Of a stretch of DNA of 64,000 bases, positions 11,049 to 22,900 are shown piece by piece. This DNA is from Motacilla alba alba (lineage: Eukaryota > Chordata > Aves > Passeriformes > Motacillidae): assembly GCF_015832195.1 (NCBI RefSeq), contig NC_052027.1:744001-808000 (forward strand). Direction: 5' to 3'. How positions within the stretch are numbered: position 1 is the first letter of the stretch; every line of letters starts with the position of its first letter. The position numbers were made by a program, and so were the translations under genes. The notes beneath the pieces are model-generated. The model saw nothing but the letters and a program-made list of their open reading frames with translations, did no database searches and was not told the origin of the DNA.

Positions 11049-11856
11049 AGGGCTGGCCCAGCAGCCCAGCCCTGGGCTCTCGGGGCTCAGGCGGCCGGGG
11101 CTCGCTCTGCTCCTGCTCCCCCACTCCTCCTCTCACTGCTCAGCTCCCCCAGTGGCCCCTCTGAGGCTCGTTCATCCACCTTCATTGGGTTTTCAATTTC
11201 CATGGACCAAGGACAGCAGCCCATCTCGCTGGAGGCTGTGAAAGCTGCTACGACAAAGCTGCTGTCCCAGAAAAGGGCTGACAGCTTCCCAAGAGCTGGT
11301 GACATTCCTTGCATCAAGAATTGCACCCAGCAACAGCGTTCCCGAGCCCTGGGAGGGGGTTCCTGGGGCTCCCCTGCCTGCTCTGCTGCGTTCCCACGTG
11401 GGCACTGCTGGGTCAGACAGTCCCAGTCCTCACTGTGGCTGATCTGGGCTGTGATGTTTTATTTCACTCTGAAGTGTTTTTCCCTAAGATAGAACAAAAC
11501 TTATGAAACTTGAAATGCATGTCAAATAGAAATTTTTTTGGACATATTTTATCTCAGTGCCACCATGGAAAGTATTGAATGATCCACTCCTAGCTGAATG
11601 CTAATGAAGTAAATTATCTTGGAAAATTCCCGACTGTGTTCAGACTACAGGAACTAACAGGCCTCATTAGATGCCTGTTGATTAGAAATGTTCAAGTGGG
11701 TTTTCTTTCTTTGAAGTGTAATTAAAATTAATTTGATAGACCTAACCCTGGCCCGGGCTGTCACTGAACGGTGCCAGCTGGGAGGGGAGGGGAGGGCACC
11801 TCCCTGCCCCTGAGGGGCACTGAACGGGACCCTGAGGGACCCCGAGCTCCCTTCCA
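11049..11856. other. Unique sequence with AT-rich island 11440-11750
   Basis: 11440-11750 is AT-rich, free of tandem repeats and of normal complexity (contains CTAATGAAGTAAATTATC and GTAATTAAAATTAATTTG). It resembles conserved non-coding sequence. No gene seen. Confidence 0.5.
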
Positions 11857-12320
11857 CCCCAAACCTCTCTGGGACTCGGCCAGGTTGGCTGGCTTTGCCC
11901 AGGTCTCAGTCACACTTTTCTGCTGCCACAGCCGTCCCTCTCATCACTCGTGTCTTCTCATCCTCTCACTTCTGCAGCTGGTGCCCTTCTTTTGCCTTGC
12001 ACCCCAAACCTCTCTGGGACTCGGCCCCAAACCTCGCTGGGACTTGGCCCCAAACCTCGCTGGGACCCGGCCAGCTTTGCTGGCTTTGCCCAGGTCTCAG
12101 TCATGTTTTTCTCCTGCCACAGCCGTCCCTCTCATCCTCTCACTCCTGCAGCTGGTGCCCTTCTTTTGCCTTGCACCCCAAACCTCTCTGGGACTCAGCC
12201 CCACTCCCTCTCTGGGACTCGGCTTTGCTGACTTTGCCCAGGTCTCAGTCATGTTTTTCTCCTGCCACAGCCGTCCCTCTCATCCTCTCACTCCTGCAGC
12301 TGGTGCCCTTCTTTTGCCTT
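11857..12320. repeat. Higher-order tandem triplication, about 140-150 bp unit with 24-bp sub-repeats
   Basis: Three copies of a segment containing CTTTGCCCAGGTCTCAGTCA, CTGCCACAGCCGTCCCTCTC and CAGCTGGTGCCCTTCTTTTG. The copies are separated by variable numbers of a short sub-repeat (AAACCTCTCTGGGACTCGGC). The copies are close in sequence, so the expansion is recent. Open frames across it share the same repeated peptide and are not evidence for a gene. Confidence 0.9.
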
Positions 12321-13729
12321 GTGTTCTGCTTTCCCTGGCACCCCTGTGCAAGCCAAGGGATGCTGCCGGGGTGGCTCGTCCAGCGTGTGCTGAATGCAGT
12401 GCCGCCTGTGCAGCCCAGCCGGCAGCAGAGCTCCCTGCAGCAGCCCAGCACTGCCCACCGGCGTCCCAGGGCACAGCAGGAGTGTTTGGAGCCTGGCACT
12501 CACCAGGGACGGGGGGTCACAAACACTGTTCCACCAGCAGCCCCTCTAGGATTAACCGGCAGGCGAGGGATAACACGTGCCATGGATTTTATCTTTCTGG
12601 GGGCTGAATCCAGGCAGATTAAATACTCTATTCCTTACGGTTATTTTCGCTCTCAGGACGTGTATTTGGGTCAGAAAGATCCTTAATGCTGTGATGGAAA
12701 TGCATTACAGGCAGAGAGAGCTGTGGCTGGCGCTGGCTCCGCTCCTCGGTGGGTGGTGCCAAGGCTTGGCTTTGCTGGGGCTTTCTCTGGGTCAGGACCC
12801 AGGTGCTGTGTCCCCTCGTCCCCAGGGAGCTGGGCAGGGCCCTGCAGCCCTGATCCTGCCCAGCTCCAGAGGAGGCAGGCAGGGCAAGCAGCGGCTGCGT
12901 CCTGAGCCAGTCTGAGGCAGCAAAGGCGTGTGAGCCTCCGGGGCAAACCCCGCTCTCCCTCCAGGGAGGAGCTGGCTGGGCTGGAAGCTCTGCAGAGGGC
13001 ATGCTGCAGCCCTGGCACTGCCACTCAGCCAGCTTTGCTCACTGCCTCGCAGGAGGGCTCTGCCAGGGCAGGAGGTGCTTGGAGCCCTTCCCCGGAGCAG
13101 GGCTGCCACTTCAGGCACCGGCTGGCTTCGGTTCCTCCAGCCCAAGGAAACATTCCCACCCAGGACATACTGACTCACACGCAGCTGCCTGGGATTCCAG
13201 AGCTCAGCCGGGGTAACTTCAGGGGATGCCCTGTGTGTGGCATGCACTAAATGGGAACAAAATCTCACCACGTGTTCAATCCCAAATCCTGACATTTGTC
13301 CACGCAGCCCCGGCCAGTGGCCACGGCCAGCAGGTGCTTGCCCAACCCCATGCTGTCCTGGGGACTGCTGCTCAGAGGAGAAGGAGCAGGTTTTCCTGCA
13401 GTCCAGGGAACAGCAGGTTTACTCTGTGCTGAGCTGTTTGTCACAGGCTCAGCTGGTTAACTCTGCTCGGTGATTTATTCCTCCTTCCCCTCCCCTGCAC
13501 TTCCTCCCAGCGCCTACCAAATGTCTCAATTAGGTAATTGCCCTGATTTAGACATGAGGGAGTTCTCAGCTGTCTGAGGCCCCGGCTGGGCACCAGGATC
13601 CCTGGGAAGAGCTGAGAGCTCCTGCAGGCACAGCGTGCAGAGCTCTGCTTGGGGATGAGCCTTGCTGGGAGCTGCAGCGCGCTGCTTTCCCTGGCAGCAG
13701 CCAGCCTGCCCGGGGGCTCCTGCTCTGCT
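12321..13729. other. Unique intergenic sequence, no gene seen
   Basis: GC-rich unique sequence with short overlapping frames on both strands. No recognised transposon and no supported exon. Confidence 0.5.
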
Positions 13730-14336
13730 GTCACTCCAGCAAGGAACCCTGGCGTGGCAGGTCAGGGGTGACCCAGGAACCCCGGTGTGGCATTTCAACA
13801 GTGACCCAGGAACCCTGGTTTGGCATTTCAACAGTGACCAAGGAATTTCTGGTGTGGCAGGTCAATGGTGAACAGTGAACCCCTGGTTTGGCATTTAAAT
13901 TGTGACCAAGGAAGGCCTGATGTGGCATTTCAATGGTGACCAAGGAACCCTGGTTTGGCATTTCAATTGTGACCAAGGAACCCTGGTGTGTCATTTCAAC
14001 AGTGACCAAGGAATCTCTGGTGTGGCAGGTCAGTGGTGACCAAGAAACCCTGGTTTGGCATTTCAATAGTGACCAAGAAACCCTGGTTTGGCATTTAAAT
14101 TGTAACCAAGGAATCTCTGGTGTGGCAGGTCAGTGGTGAACAAGGAACTCCTGGTTTGGCATTTAAATTGTGACCAAAGAACCCCCAGTTTGGCATTTCA
14201 GTGGTGACCAAGGAATCTCTGGTTTGGCATTTCAACGGTGACCGAGGAAGCCCCGTGTGGCAGGTCAGTGGTGACCAGGGAAGCCCCGTGTGGCAGGTCA
14301 GTGGTGACCACGGAAGCCCCGTGTGGCAGGTCAGTC
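13730..14336. repeat. Minisatellite, about 31-bp unit
   Basis: About 19 copies built from GTGACCAAGGAACCCTGGTT followed by TGGCATTTCAA. Variants have GGTGTGGCAGGTCA in place of TTTGGCATTTCA. The last three copies (from about 14240) share a distinct AAGCCCCGTGTGGCAGG form, suggesting local homogenisation at one end. Confidence 0.95.
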
Positions 14337-15685
14337 AGTCCCCCGTGGCTGAGGGAGATGCCACCAGGGATGCTGCTGGCACGCAGGACTGTGGCTGTCC
14401 CCGTGGTCCCCGGCAGGGACAGACCCCACGGTGCCCCTGGGGTCTCAGGGGTACCCACAGGTGGGCTGAGTGATGGCATTTGTGCCTGGCACTCGGCAGG
14501 GACACACCTGGAGGGACGTCACCCATGCCAGGGCAGCGTGGGCAGGGCAGAGCACATTCCCTGGGGAGAAGGCCCTGAGGCATTTCCTGGCTCAGAACCA
14601 GCCCTGTCTGGGGTTTCTGCAGCCCACAGCCCTGGGAGCAGCAGGGATGGTTTGGAAGGGGCTGTGGAGGAGCTGCTCCTGCCCATCCTCCCCAGCCCCA
14701 CGACATTCATGGATCCTGTGCAGGCACAGCTGTCACTGCACAAACCCACGGCGTTTATTAATCTGATTTTCGGACAGTTCTCACCATAATCAACCTCACG
14801 TCATGAGCAGTAACGTCCCCTGCCGTGTCACAGGAGGGCAGAACCCCTGGGGAACCTGTCCCTGTGGGGATGAGGCTGTGCCACCCTGCAGCTGTGCCAA
14901 GGGACAGCCGGGCTGTGCTCGGAGCCTGGCTGCTCCCATCAGCCACACCCTTGCAGGTGCAGGACACGGCTGCTGTGGCTGAATTCTGGGCTCCAGCCCC
15001 GCCCTGGCACCCTCGGGGCTCCCAGCTTCCCTCTTCCTCTGCTTCCCCAGCTCTGGGTGAACTCTGCCTCCAGCCCAGCCCACACTGCAGAGGCTGTCAG
15101 GATGAAAAATAATTCCCAAAACAAACACAAAAAAAGGAAATTTCTGTCTCTGCATCCCCACAATTTGCAGGCAAAAAAACCCCCACTAATCCAGGAATTG
15201 TGGATGGATGTTATTTAGGACAAATTGATTCACCCAGCTTGTGCACTTCTCTCCATACCGCATTTGCAATCAAAAATCCATGCATAATTAATCCAGAGCA
15301 CATGGGAATCTGCAGGACAGTGGAGTTTCCTGGAAAAGGCCTCCTCCAGGGCTGGCAGAGCGGGTGCTCCAGAGCCAGGACGAGGCATCGCCAGGCTGCT
15401 GGGTGCCCTGGCAGAGCTGTGCCAGCACAGCCAGGGCTGCACCGAGCCCCCCTGCCCTCAGAGCCCCCCGTGGCACCCCACCCTGCCTGGGGGCCAGCCA
15501 GCCCCAGCAGGGACACACTGGAAGCTGTCACTGCCCAGTGCTCCTGCAGCAGGGAGCCCAGTGGGATTTAGAGCATGGAGAGCTCAGGGTTTGGTAACCT
15601 GTGGCTCCACCTCGGGGCAGGACAAAGCCCGGGTGTGGTGCTGTCATCTCCTGGGTGCCCAGGGGTTCCTGACCCTGCTCTCAGG
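14337..15685. other. Unique intergenic sequence, no gene seen
   Basis: GC-rich with small AT-rich patches near 14750-14810 and 15100-15310. The latter includes GCATAATTAATCC. No exon or transposon supported. Confidence 0.5.
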
Positions 15686-15886
15686 CCAGTGTTCCCTGTG
15701 CAGGGACACCCAGAGCAGCTCTGCTGTACATGGCAGTGTGACCCAGTGTTCCCTGTGCAGGGACACCCAGAGCAGCTCTGCTGTGCATGGCAGTGTGACC
15801 CAGTGTTCCCTGTGCAGCTCTGCTGTACATGGCAGTGTGACCCAGTGTTCCCTGTGCAGCTCTGCTGTGCATGGCAGCGTGGCCCT
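15686..15886. repeat. Minisatellite, 57-bp and 42-bp units
   Basis: Two copies of a unit of about 57 bp (CCAGTGTTCCCTGTGCAGGG, ACACCCAGAGCAGCTCTGCT, then TACATGGCAGTGTGA) are followed by two copies of about 42 bp lacking GGGACACCCAGAGCA. The shorter form is an internal deletion of the longer. Confidence 0.92.
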
Positions 15887-16318
15887 GCTGCTGCAGCCCC
15901 TGGGGACACGGTGACAATGGGCATTATTCGCTGTCAGCCCCAAGAGCACTTTATTAAATTGCCTCCGAGACTCAGGAGTGGGGTTAATTATTTAGGTGCC
16001 TTAATTTTCGATTCATCTCTGCCTGTTGCCCGCAGCACCAGAACTCTGCAGTGCTGGTTCCAGGGGCAGAAGCGCAGCAAAGCGTGAGCGGTGTTTACCT
16101 GAGGGCAGTCACTGCCGTGCAGGGGGCTGTGGTTCACAATGGTCTGCGGTGCCTGGGACACAAAAAGGAGTATTTAAACAACACCCAGTGGTTCTCCTGC
16201 GTGTCCAAGGCTCCAAGTTCCCAGCAGGTTTTGTGTCTGTGAGTTGTGTTGTCCCACACGCGTTGATGCTGCTGGCTGGGTTCTGGGCTGCCGGGGATGT
16301 GCAGTTCCATGGGCAGGG
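15887..16318. other. Unique sequence, no gene seen
   Basis: A short AT-rich patch at 15940-16020 (GTTAATTATTTAGGTGCC) is followed by ordinary unique sequence up to the large tetranucleotide array. Nothing else seen. Confidence 0.5.
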
Positions 16319-16975
16319 TGCATCCGTCCCTCCATGGATCCATCCGTTATCCATCTGTCCCCCCACCCCTCATCCATCCATCTATCTGTCCATCCATCCA
16401 TCCATCCCTCATCCATCCATCATCCATCCATCCATCATCCATCCATCATCCATCCATCATCCATCCATCATCCATCCATCATCCATCCATCAATCTCTCA
16501 TCCATCCATCCCTCATCCATGGATCCATCCATCCATGGATCCATCCCTCATCAATCCATCCATCCCTCATCCATCCATGGATCCATCCATCAATCCCTCA
16601 TCCATCTATCACTCATCCATGGATCCATCCATCCATCCCTCATCCATCCATCCATCCCTAATCCATCCATGGATCCATCCCTCCATCCCTCAAGCCCTCA
16701 TCCAGTCATCCCTTATCCATGGATCCATCCATCCCTCATCCATCCATGGATCCATCCATCCATCCACCCGTGGATCCATCCCTCATCCATGGATCCATCC
16801 ATCCATCCATCCATTCATGGATCCATCCATCAATCCCTCATCCATCCATCCCTCATCCGTGGATCCATCCCTCCATCCATCCCTTATCCATCCTTTATCC
16901 CTCCCTCCATCCATCCATGGATCCATGGATCCATCCATCCATCATCCACCCATGGATCCCTCCACCCCTCGTGCT
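16319..16975. repeat. Large (CCAT)n / ATCC tetranucleotide-derived array
   Basis: About 650 bp of CCAT repeats broken by CCCTCAT, GGATCC and ATGGATCCATCC variants. In places the variants form a longer secondary unit, CATCCATGGATCCATCCATC. Frames of about 300 codons rich in His, Pro, Ser and Ile run through it and are artefacts. Confidence 0.97.
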
Positions 16976-19802
16976 GCCTGCCTGGCCTGTGCCAGGGGCG
17001 CGGGGGCTCTGGTTCTGGGCCCCCCCTGCCCTGCCCAGCGTCTCTGGTGGCAGCCCTGGCTCTCAGGAATCCCTGGGCACCGGGCTCCCTCCCTGCCTGG
17101 TGTCCCCTGGGCACTGGGCTGAGATGGAAATCCAATGAGCCACGCTCACCTGGCCCCTGGCTGAGCGGGTGGGATGTGGGGCCAGGGCTGTCAGGAGCAG
17201 CGCATTCCTAACCCCAGCAAAGTGACAGGAGTGATTTCTTATTTTCATTTATTTAATAAATATCTCCAGCAATGGAAGCATTTGCCTGACTCGCTCTACC
17301 AGCATGAATTAAAACATTCAATTACACCACTGGGGGAAGTTTAAATATTTACTTATTCTTGAGGGGATTATAAATTAACCCTAAGGACCTCCATAAACCT
17401 TTGCCAAGACGTTGACAAAAATCTTGAATCCAGACCTTAATTAATCTGGGGAAAACTGCACAGAGGCCCCGAGAGACGCTGGGTGGAAGAGCCCCAAGGG
17501 GCCCGCAGGAGCAGGCACGCCCAGCTGCAATAATTCAGACGTGGTGAGAGCGTGTGGGGATGATTAAACCCCGCTGCACCTGACACAGCTCGTGCTGGCG
17601 CCTGGAGAGGGAGCTTTGGCTGCTGCCCCGGGCTCCTCAGCCCTTCGGGGTGTGAAGCCTGGCGTGGTGGGCTGAGCTGGGACTGCCCGGGGCAGGGATG
17701 CTCCAGCAGCAGCCAGGGCTGCTCCGGCTCAGGGGGGAGTGCTCCTGACCCCCCTGGAGCTGCCTTTCCTCTCCCCAAGGGAAAGCCAGGAGCTGGAGCT
17801 TGCTCCCCCAATGTTTTCACTGCTGTTCTCCGAGAGCTCCCCGGCGCTGGCAGGGCGTGATCAATCAACGAGATGGGTCTGATGAGCTAACAGCAGTGCA
17901 GGTGCAGCCCCAGCCAGGAGGGGTGGAAGGGTTTGTGCTGGCCCAGGCCTCTGGAAGGGTGCTGGTATCCAAATCTGCTCGCTGGGATCCCCCGGGGGCT
18001 CCTCCCAGGCAGGCACTGCTGCTCCAAGGCAGGGAGAGGGGAATCTGCTGGGACCCCGCTCTGGGAGGCCCTTGCCACCCTCCCACCCCTGCATTCTCTG
18101 CTTTTCGTGGGGTAATTGATGGTTTATTTCAGCAGAAAAGCAAAACTGTGCCTGAGAAAAGCCTGCCCCACTTGGCCCTCGCTGTGCCTTGGAGTGAAGC
18201 TGAAATCCTGTTTGATTTGGATTTATTTCCCTGAATTATCTGAGGCTGTGGCAGGGCGGCCTGACAATCACCTGCCCTCTGCAGATGGTCCTGCTCTCCA
18301 GACACCGCTGGGCTCCTGAAAGGATCCTCCCCATCTCTGCAGGGCAGGAGAGCCTCTGATGAAAGGGCTGCAAATTGGGCCAGTCCTGGAGGGAAGCAAT
18401 CCAGGGATAAAAGCAGGTACAGTCACTGCGCTGCACTAACCTGATTTTGGCAGCCTTTGCTGGCTCTGCAGCTCTCAGGTGCCCGAGCCCACCCACCCGT
18501 GTGCCACCTGCACGTGGAAGGGGCTTGGCCTGAGCTGAAACCGTGTGGGAAAGAAAGTGGCAAAATCCCTGGGGCTGGGAATGAAAAGGAGGCTTCACGT
18601 GGATTTCCTGGGGCTTTGCTGAGGACCTGGCTGGGGCTGGAATGGTCTTCAAGGTCCTTTCAAACCCAACCCTCTGCAGGAGTCACGGAACAAAAACTAT
18701 TGTGGGTTCTTCTGGCAGGGGGACCTGCTGCTGGGAGGAGCCTGCGGCTGGCTCTGGCAGCAAAAGCAAACCCCTGAACTGCTCTGGGCCAGGATTCTGC
18801 CTCTCCTGAGCCTCCCTCCTCCTCCTCCTCACACCTTCCTGCCAAGGCGGGCACTGCGCAGGAGCTGCAGGGGCTGAGCCTGGACCCCCCAAAGCACCTG
18901 CAGGGGGGCAGGGGCAGCCCCAAAGCCCAAACTCTGCCCCACAGGAAGGGGTTTGGGGTCACTCCTGCAGAAACCCTGCTCCCCTGCCCCTGCCGCAGGG
19001 ACAGCTTTGTTGTCGTGGGAGCAAGCAGGCGTTTCTTAATTGAGCAATTTCTCCTGACCTTGATGGAGAGCATCACTAACAGCCAAATAAATAGATTAGT
19101 ACCCTAATATTTCAAGGCCAGGCTTGGAAACGAATTGCGTTTATCTGACTGGGGCTGTTTTGCCGCGGCAGTGGCCGGAATGTTTTGCACGTTTTGGTTC
19201 CAATTTGCACAGAAGCATCCATCACACCAGGGACAATGCTGCGCCTCGTTCGCAGCAGCAACTGGGGCCAATTAAAAATAACTCAGTAAAAATTATACTG
19301 AATCTTCAATTACTTGGGGAGATGAGGAGCGGGACATTCTGTAATTGACTTGTTCATCTTCTCGTCCTCTAAACACAGCCTTAGCCAGGGTAACTCCCAG
19401 GCTGTGGCCATTTCACCCCTGGTTCCACTCTCTGACCGCTGTAAATCACACACTGTGGTTTCAGTTTTCAGGCTGGATGAAGCTTATTATCTGTATCTGT
19501 GGGAGAGTGGGAAGATGGGGCATTTTTTTCCATCAGAAATGCAGTTTTCTTCCAGCTCTGCTGCTCCTGGTGTGCTGTGACACCTCCTGCTGACGCCTCA
19601 CACCCGGCTCTGGATGGGTTATTGCAGTGCAGAAAGAAGCAGGTAATGGGAGTGCAGCCCTGCCTTTCCCTTCGGGCTGGATTGGGGGTGCTGCACAGCA
19701 CACCTGTTCTGCTCACCTGTAGGCAATCCCGTGTTCCAGTAAGGAGCAAAAACAAAACGCCACGAAATGATGGAAACCCCTGCCTTTGCAGAGGCCTGCT
19801 TT
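16976..19802. other. Unique intergenic sequence, no gene seen
   Basis: AT-rich islands at 17215-17460 (TTCATTTATTTAATAAATAT) and 19025-19350 lie in otherwise GC-rich unique DNA. A short CR1-like 3' end near 18620-18690 is listed separately. (CTC)n-like bases at 18818-18832 are too short to list. No exon supported. Confidence 0.5.
18620..18690 (+). mobile_element. Short CR1-like 3' end remnant, plus orientation
   Basis: AATGGTCTTCAAGGTCCTTT followed by CAAACCCAACC matches the typical sense-strand end of avian CR1 (GGTCxTxAAGGTCCCTTCCAACCCA). It is very short and diverged, so the call is tentative. Confidence 0.4.
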
Positions 19803-19985
19803 GAAAAGAAATAGAATGGAATCGTGAAAAGAAATAGAATGGAATCGTGAAAAGAAATAGAATGGAATCGTGAAGGTTGGAAAAGAGCCCCAAGGTCATC
19901 GAGCCCACCCACAAACCTGGCACCGCCACCCAGCCGTGTCCCCGAGCACCACGTCTTTTACATAGCCCTGGAAATCCATGCTGCT
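19803..19985 (-). mobile_element. CR1-type LINE 3' end with triplicated 23-bp tail, minus orientation
   Basis: 19803-19871 is three perfect copies of a 23-bp unit (GAAAAGAAATAGAATGGAAT plus CGT). It runs directly into AAGGTTGGAAAAGAGCCCCA and AGGTCATCGAGCCCACCCAC, which is the reverse complement of a CR1 3' region. CR1 elements normally end in a short 8-bp-type repeat (ATTCTATG); here the tail has instead amplified as a 23-mer that still contains ATAGAAT. Confidence 0.75.
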
Positions 19986-22900
19986 GGACTCTGGTAAATT
20001 CGTTTCCAGCCTGGAACGAGCACCTCTGTGCCCCTCCTTGCCCGGGTTCACTCTGATGGAGGCCCTGCTGCATGCTGCTCTGCTTTGGTGAGCAGCCACC
20101 AGCTGCTGCTGCTCAGGCCAGGCTGAGCGCGGAGCTGGGGCTCCTGCAGGTGTTGGTGCAGGTGGGGAAGGCCTGTCAGTGCTGTTCCAGTTTTCAGAGA
20201 GGCGAGTGAGCCCAGCCTGGCTCTCAGGCACCAGGGGGTCTCTCTTGTGCCCCAGCTGTTTGTGTTTTACCAGCACAGCTGGGCAGCAGCCTGGCTTTGC
20301 CCAGGGCTGCTGAAAAGCTTTGCTCCTGCGGGAGGGCGTTGCTGAACCTGGCTCGGCCGAGGGGGAGGTTTTTCTCCTGTTGCAGACTGTCTGAAGAACA
20401 GGCTCCGGGAAGCCTCTGCCCAGGTTTGGCTCTGCCCTGCCTGGACTGGTGTGTGCCCAGCTGGCTGCCAGTCCTGCTGGTTTATTCCATCCCTTTGGCT
20501 TTGCCCACGCCTGCCCTGTGAGAGATGTGAGGAGGTTTAATTGACGGGAGCTCTTTGAAGGCCCTGAACACGTGTGATGGTGTGTGGCTGCTGGCCGGGA
20601 TGAGTGTATTTACATCTTCTTTCTCTGTCCCTAAACTGCTGCCCTTTGTTCACTTCTGAGCGCTATTTCGAACTTTGCATAGAAATGAAAAGATGGCTTT
20701 CATGTTTGATGTGCAGTAAGACCATGTAATTAGGAGTGAGCCTTCAGTGTGATCTGTGCCTGCTGCCAGTGCTGTCACCACGAGGGCTCTCTCCTCTCGG
20801 AGCAGCCTGCACGTTCTTCAGGCCACTGTACACACTTGCTGCCTTTGATCAATAATTTAGGGTAATCATTTTGTTCTGTAAAATTTCCCAGGTCCATATA
20901 TATTGCATGAAATGCAGAATAGCCCATCTCAGAATGGAGTTTTAAAAGCTCTTCATGAAAGGTTCAGGGTTTTTTTTTTAACTCTGAGGAGGGGAAAGAA
21001 GTGGGTCTAGAGACGTGAATAAATCTGCTTGTCTGGGGACTTTGATTCCTGAAGATTTATTTTCTCAATAGCGCTGGATAGCACTGTGGCTGTCTCCTCA
21101 GTGCTCGAGGAGCAGCTGTTTTCTGGTTTGTTTCAGCCTCCAGCCCCCCGTGCTCGTGGAGGAGGAGAGGAGTGGGGCTGCACATCCCTCCCTGGCAGGC
21201 GGAGAGGAGCTGGGCTCTCCCTTGCTGTGCTCCTGCCCTTGCGGCACAGAGCTGCCCGCAGGAGCTCTGCGCTGCTGAGGGGCACAGCAGAGGGTCTGAG
21301 CTGTGCTTTGGTGGCTCGGGAGCTGTGTGTCTGGAGAACAGTGGAGATGGTGAGAGCCAGAGCTGCTCCTGTCTGCAGCAGTGGAGACCTGCTGGAGCAC
21401 AGAGCTGGGTGGAAGGAGGAAAAAGAATCACTTTGAGGTGGGAATCTCTGTGCTGAATATCGGGTGGAGGTGAAAAAGAGAAGGAAAAGCACAACTTTAC
21501 AGGCTTTTTATTTCTTTGGATTGGGGGGAGGCTGATTTATTGGCAGTGTTGACTGAGGTCAGAGAAAACAGATGAAGAGCTGGATCCGTGCTCTGGGAAG
21601 CCTCTGCAGTAGAGGCAGTCTGAGGCTCTGCTTTATTTATGTATTTGTTTATTTTAAAAAGGAAGAAAAAAACACCATTAAGCACCAGTGGGGAGAACAT
21701 TCACGTGTTGCATTTGTCTATCTCCACAAATAATGAGGCGTAGGATTAGAAGAGGTGGGGAGTGAAACCTGACTGGAGTCTAATGTGTGGGGACTTCAGG
21801 TTTCACTTGCAAGGAGAAACATTTAAAATGGCTCAGGCAGTGTGAGCTGATGTGTTATTCCCTCAGGAAATGGGATGCAAAATCATATTTATTGCTGCTG
21901 GTAGGGGATCTGAGGGTTTCTCGGTGCAAACATCTCCATCTCCAGAGGGAAGAGGTGCCAGGGCATGTTCTGAATTCTGTGTGCCTGTGCAACGGGACAG
22001 GGAGCCCCAAATCCTCTGGCTGTGGGGCCATTGGAGAGGCAGCACCGAGGGTTTAATGAAATCCCTGTGGGCTCTGAGGTGGAGCTGGCCCACAGGTGGT
22101 GTGGTTCGTGTCCCACCGGTGCATTCCATGGGCTGTGTGCTATCCTGGCATCTCCCGTGTTCCTGAAACGGAACAAACCAACCTCTGAGAGCAGCTGGAG
22201 CCTGGAGGAGCTGGGAGATGGGCAGAGGAGAGCAAAGCCAGGGCGGGCAGGGCACTTGGGATGAGCTGGCCACCAGGAAATCTGTGCTTGTGACATCTCA
22301 CCACGTCCCACGGCACACAGAGACGCCAGGCGCTGGGCACGCCGCAGCCCGTGCAGGCTAGAATCCCCCCTGAGCTCAGGGGGAAGGCAAGCTCTGGCTG
22401 TGGAGCAGGGCTGGTGAGGCAGGGCAGCAGAGCCTGGCCGGGATCCCTGTTCTGCACCCCCGTCCTCGCGGGATCTGGGGGCTGGCAGCACCCCTGGCAC
22501 ACGCACAGCCCCGTTCCCTGAACTTCAGGTAGGTGTTTTCCCTCACCTGTTCTTGATTCTGGAACCTGGGAGGAAAAATAATTGGATATAGGGGGAAAAT
22601 AAGAGCCTTCAAACGTGATGTTACCATAATGTGCTCTGGCAGCTCGGGCAACGTGTTCACTTTTTCAATCCTGAGGTGCATGAATAACACATGAGACAGA
22701 GCCCAGCTGGAATGAACTGGAAAGAGAGCTGGGCTCTGGGCAGAGAGCACATAAAAGGTGTTATCCATAAGGGCCGTCCCAGCTTTATCTTCCACAGCAC
22801 CAGCTATGACCTCCCATCGCCCCCGGAGCAGCTGGCAGCTTTGCTGGATGCACTGTTGTCTCTCTGATGTTTATTCCTTTCCGAGGTTTAGTTCAGTGCT

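Noticed and set aside
10480..14336. CRISPR-like regular spacing of repeats
   Set aside because: Units are contiguous tandem copies without unique spacers, and the window is clearly vertebrate.
16244..17211. Frames of about 300 codons rich in His/Pro/Ser/Ile
   Set aside because: Translation of a (CCAT)n-derived array; no unique coding sequence on either side.
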